Part shown: piece after piece, positions 61,773 through 64,000 of the stretch
How the letters are laid out: the number at the start of each line of letters is the position of its first letter
How positions within the stretch are numbered: the stretch's first letter is position 1
Source: Streptomyces sp. TG1A-8
GTDB taxonomy: Bacteria; Actinomycetota; Actinomycetes; Streptomycetales; Streptomycetaceae
Direction: 5' to 3'
Length of the DNA stretch: 64,000 bases
Assembly (NCBI RefSeq): GCF_030499535.1
Contig: NZ_JASTLB010000001.1
Location: 2,728,001-2,792,000 of the forward strand
Position numbers and translations under genes: made by a program
The notes under the pieces: model-generated
What the model saw: the letters and a program-made list of their open reading frames with translations, nothing else
What the model was told of the DNA's origin: nothing
The model's database searches: none

Positions 61773-62786
61773 ATGGGCGGCGGCACGGCGACGGCGGGTC
61801 TCGACGTCGTACTGGAGAAGCACCGGACCGAGCTGACCGGGTACTGCTACCGCATGCTCGGCTCCTCCTTCGAGGCCGAGGACGCGGTGCAGGACACCCT
61901 GGTGCGGGCCTGGCGGAGCCACGGGAAGTTCGAGGGCCGCTCCAGCCTGCGTTCGTGGCTGTACCGGATCGCGACCAACGTGTGCCTGGACATGCTGACG
62001 GCCGGCAACAGGCGGGCCCGCCCGATGGACCTCACCGAGGCCACACCGCTGGCCCGGGCGGCGCTCTCCCCGCGCCCGGACAGCACCTGGCTGGAGCCGG
62101 TGCCGGACGCGCGGGTGCTGCCCGCGGCCGAGGACCCGGCGGAGGCCGCCGTCGCCAAGGAGTCGGTCCGGCTCGCCTTCACGGCCGCGCTCCAGCGGCT
62201 GCCGCCCAGGCAGCGCGCGGTGCTGATCCTGCGCGAGGTGCTGGCCTGGCGGGCGAGCGAGGTCGCCGAGCTGCTGGGCACCTCGGTCGCCTCGGTCAAC
62301 AGCGCCTTGCAGCGGGCACGGGCGACGCTGGCCGAGCGCGGGGATGCGGGTGCCGGCGGCGCGGTGTCCGATCCGCTGGACGAGGGGCAGCGAAAGCTGC
62401 TGGAGCGCTATGTGAAGGCGTTCGAGGGGTACGACATGACCGCGCTGACGGCGCTGCTGCACGAGGACGCCGTCATGACGATGCCGCCGTTCGACCTGTG
62501 GCTGCGCGGCCCGGCCGACATCACCGGCTTCATGACCACCCTGGGCGCCTCCTGCGCCGGCTCCCGTCTGGTGCCGGTCCGGGCCAACGGCCTGCCGGGG
62601 TTCGCGCACTACAAGCCGGACGAGGACGGCGGCGGCTTCAGCCCCTGGGCGGTGCAGGTGCTGGAGATCTCAGCGGGCCGCATCACCGGGTTCCACTGCT
62701 TCCTCGACACCCGGCGCTGGTTCCCCCTGTTCGACCTGCCCCTCCACCTGGAGGCGGAGGCCGACGAGACCGAGGAGGGCGCGTAG
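61773..62786 (+). CDS. ECF sigma factor with SnoaL-like C-terminal domain (SigX5/SigG-like)
   Basis: A 337-residue sigma factor. Region 2 is LTGYCYRMLGSSFEAEDAVQDTLVRAWRS...LRSWLYRIATNVCLDML, and region 4 is LPPRQRAVLILREVLAWRASEVAELLGTSVASVNSALQRARATL. The last 130 residues are a SnoaL/NTF2-like domain (LLERYVKAFEGYDMTALTALLHEDAVMTMPPFDLWLRG). This architecture marks ECF groups that have no separate anti-sigma and use the C-terminal domain for control. No anti-sigma gene is next to it. The end overlaps the convergent STAS gene by 117 bp. Confidence 0.92.
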   Translation: MGGGTATAGLDVVLEKHRTELTGYCYRMLGSSFEAEDAVQDTLVRAWRSHGKFEGRSSLRSWLYRIATNVCLDMLTAGNRRARPMDLTEATPLARAALSPRPDSTWLEPVPDARVLPAAEDPAEAAVAKESVRLAFTAALQRLPPRQRAVLILREVLAWRASEVAELLGTSVASVNSALQRARATLAERGDAGAGGAVSDPLDEGQRKLLERYVKAFEGYDMTALTALLHEDAVMTMPPFDLWLRGPADITGFMTTLGASCAGSRLVPVRANGLPGFAHYKPDEDGGGFSPWAVQVLEISAGRITGFHCFLDTRRWFPLFDLPLHLEAEADETEEGA

Positions 62787-63059
62787 CGCCGGGTCGGGTC
62801 CGCGCAGCCGGATCCGCCCGCCGGACCGGCGGGCGGCCAGCTCCAGCCGCGCGAGCAGGTCGACCGTGGCGAGCCCCGGCGGCCCCGGCCCGCCCACGTC
62901 GCACACGACGGCACCGGCCGCCCCGCCGGCCCGCAGCAGCGCCCGCACGTCGTCGCACAGCCCCGCCACCTCGTCCGGGGTGAGCGGACCGCGCGGCACG
63001 GGCACGGCCGGTGTCTTGTCGTCCACGCCCGGTGGACCGCCGGACCGCCCCCGACTCAT
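62670..63059 (-). CDS. STAS-domain protein
   Basis: A 129-residue soluble protein from ATG 63059. After a Gly/Pro-rich start, the fold is STAS-like: AAGAVVCDVGGPGPPGLATVDLLARLELAARRSGGRIRLRGPDPALRALLGLVGL. The usual phosphorylated Ser/Thr is not clear (position read as LATVDLL, with Thr). Such single-domain proteins often act with anti-sigma or MEDS-type partners. Its last 117 bp overlap the 3' end of the convergent ECF sigma gene. Confidence 0.7.
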   Translation of the reverse strand: MSRGRSGGPPGVDDKTPAVPVPRGPLTPDEVAGLCDDVRALLRAGGAAGAVVCDVGGPGPPGLATVDLLARLELAARRSGGRIRLRGPDPALRALLGLVGLRLQVEGQVEQGEPAPGVEEAVEPGDAAR

Positions 63060-63196
63060 CGCGCCGTCCCCGGGTCCGCCGGAGGGCCGCGCCGGCGCAC
63101 TGCCGCCGGCCGGTCCGGCGGGTGCCCGCCCGCGGACGCGGGGACGGGACCGGCGCAGGTCACCGGTCCCGTTCGCCCGGGCGTGCGGGGCGCGGG

Positions 63197-64000
63197 TCAG
63201 GCGATGCGTTCCAGGACCACCGGTGACGGCGTGAAGTCCGTCCCCGCGGGGGCGACGTCGTAGGAGCCCGCCACCGCCTGCAGCGCGTAGTCGAAGCGCT
63301 CGGGGGTGTCCGTGTGCAGGGTGAGGAGCGGCTGGCCCGCGGTGACCGTGTCGCCCGGCTTGGCGTGCATCTCCACGCCCGCCGCCGCCTGCACCGGGTC
63401 CTCCTTGCGGGCGCGGCCGGCGCCCAGGCGCCAGGCGGCGATGCCGATGTCGTAGGCGTCGAGGCGGGTCAGCACGCCCGTGGACGGCGCCGTGACGACG
63501 TGCTGCTCCCGGGAGGTGGGCAGTTCGGCGTCCGGGTCGCCGCCCTGGGCCGCGATCATGCGGCGCCACACGTCCATCGCCGAGCCGTCGGCCAGCGCCC
63601 TGGCCGGGTCGGCGTCCCGCACGCCGGCCGCGTCCAGCATCTCGCGGGCCAGGGCGACGGTCAGCTCCACGACGTCCGCGGGGCCGCCGCCGGCCAGCAC
63701 CTCGACCGACTCGCGGACCTCCAGGGCGTTGCCCGCGGTCAGACCGAGGGGGGTCGACATGTCGGTCAGCAGCGCGACCGTCCGGACGCCGTGGTCGGTG
63801 CCGAGGCCGACCATCGTCGACGCCAGCTCGCGGGCGTCCGCCAGGGTCTTCATGAAGGCGCCGCTGCCCACCTTCACGTCCAGGACCAGGGAGCCGGTGC
63901 CCTCGGCGATCTTCTTCGACATGATCGAGGACGCGATCAGCGGGATCGCCTCGACCGTGCCGGTGACGTCGCGCAGGGCGTACAGCTTCTTGTCGGCCGG
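63197..64000 (-). CDS. deoA: Thymidine phosphorylase (start outside window)
   Basis: 268 codons are present; the N-terminus lies beyond the right edge. It cleaves thymidine to thymine and deoxyribose 1-phosphate, feeding the phosphohexomutase and DeoC route. Signatures are LYALRDVTGTVEAIPLIASSIMSKKIAEGTGSLVLDVKVGSGAFMKTL (the family pattern) and the C-terminal domain with DIGIAAWRLGAGRARKEDPVQAAAGVEMHAKPGDTV. The visible part is intact, with a TGA stop at 63197. Confidence 0.95.
   Translation of the reverse strand, partial: PADKKLYALRDVTGTVEAIPLIASSIMSKKIAEGTGSLVLDVKVGSGAFMKTLADARELASTMVGLGTDHGVRTVALLTDMSTPLGLTAGNALEVRESVEVLAGGGPADVVELTVALAREMLDAAGVRDADPARALADGSAMDVWRRMIAAQGGDPDAELPTSREQHVVTAPSTGVLTRLDAYDIGIAAWRLGAGRARKEDPVQAAAGVEMHAKPGDTVTAGQPLLTLHTDTPERFDYALQAVAGSYDVAPAGTDFTPSPVVLERIA

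Overview
High-GC actinobacterial DNA with strong Shine-Dalgarno sites, many GTG starts and near-total GC at third codon positions. Gene content and order point to a Streptomyces chromosome. From about 27.2 kb onward the order (hutH, GGDEF protein, enoyl-CoA hydratase, cya, birA, pccB-pccE, maf, accA2, a DeoR regulator, a purine nucleoside phosphorylase, a phosphohexomutase, deoC, aldehyde dehydrogenases, sigQ, afsQ1-afsQ2-afsQ3, add, deoA) matches from memory the SCO4899-SCO4932 part of the S. coelicolor core. That comparison is recollection, not a search.

Left part, 1-17.6 kb, accessory. The window opens in the end of an integrative conjugative element of the pSAM2 type (repSA, xis, int, each overlapping the next). 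A hairpin separates it from a polymorphic toxin locus on the minus strand: a 2326-residue secreted Rhs/YD-repeat protein ending in an intein-like Hint domain and a 105-residue HNH nuclease tip, followed by a 29-bp overlapping DUF4265 gene, the probable immunity protein. Divergent from it, across a 344-bp intergenic region, lies a 1393-residue secreted DNRLRE-like protein. Its C-terminus is a SGNH-hydrolase fold in which the nucleophile Ser, the block-III Asn and the catalytic His all appear replaced. Two insertion sequences follow back to back: a double-frameshifted IS5-like element, then an intact IS1182-like element sitting in a CTAG target at the terminal repeat of the first.

Transition, 17.7-27.2 kb. 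Several genes here look damaged: a zinc alcohol dehydrogenase with ACG where the start codon is expected, a divergent MmyB-like regulator with an eroded helix-turn-helix, and a subtilisin gene that has lost its catalytic-serine segment. Intact genes follow: a MacB/FtsX-type ABC exporter pair, an L,D-transpeptidase lipoprotein, a small acidic protein and a small LAXTG (sortase E type) surface protein.

Core, 27.2-64 kb. Metabolic blocks are histidine breakdown, biotin-dependent acyl-CoA carboxylase (birA, pccB, pccE, accA2) and nucleoside salvage (purine nucleoside phosphorylase, phosphohexomutase, deoC, add, deoA). Signalling genes are cya, a diguanylate cyclase, AfsQ1/Q2/Q3 with SigQ, and an SigX5-like ECF sigma factor. 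The same 12-bp palindrome, CTACGCGCGTAG, lies just upstream of the phosphorylase gene, deoC and add. In each case a -10-like hexamer follows and ends 6-7 nt before the start codon, which suggests one nucleoside-salvage regulon with leaderless mRNAs.
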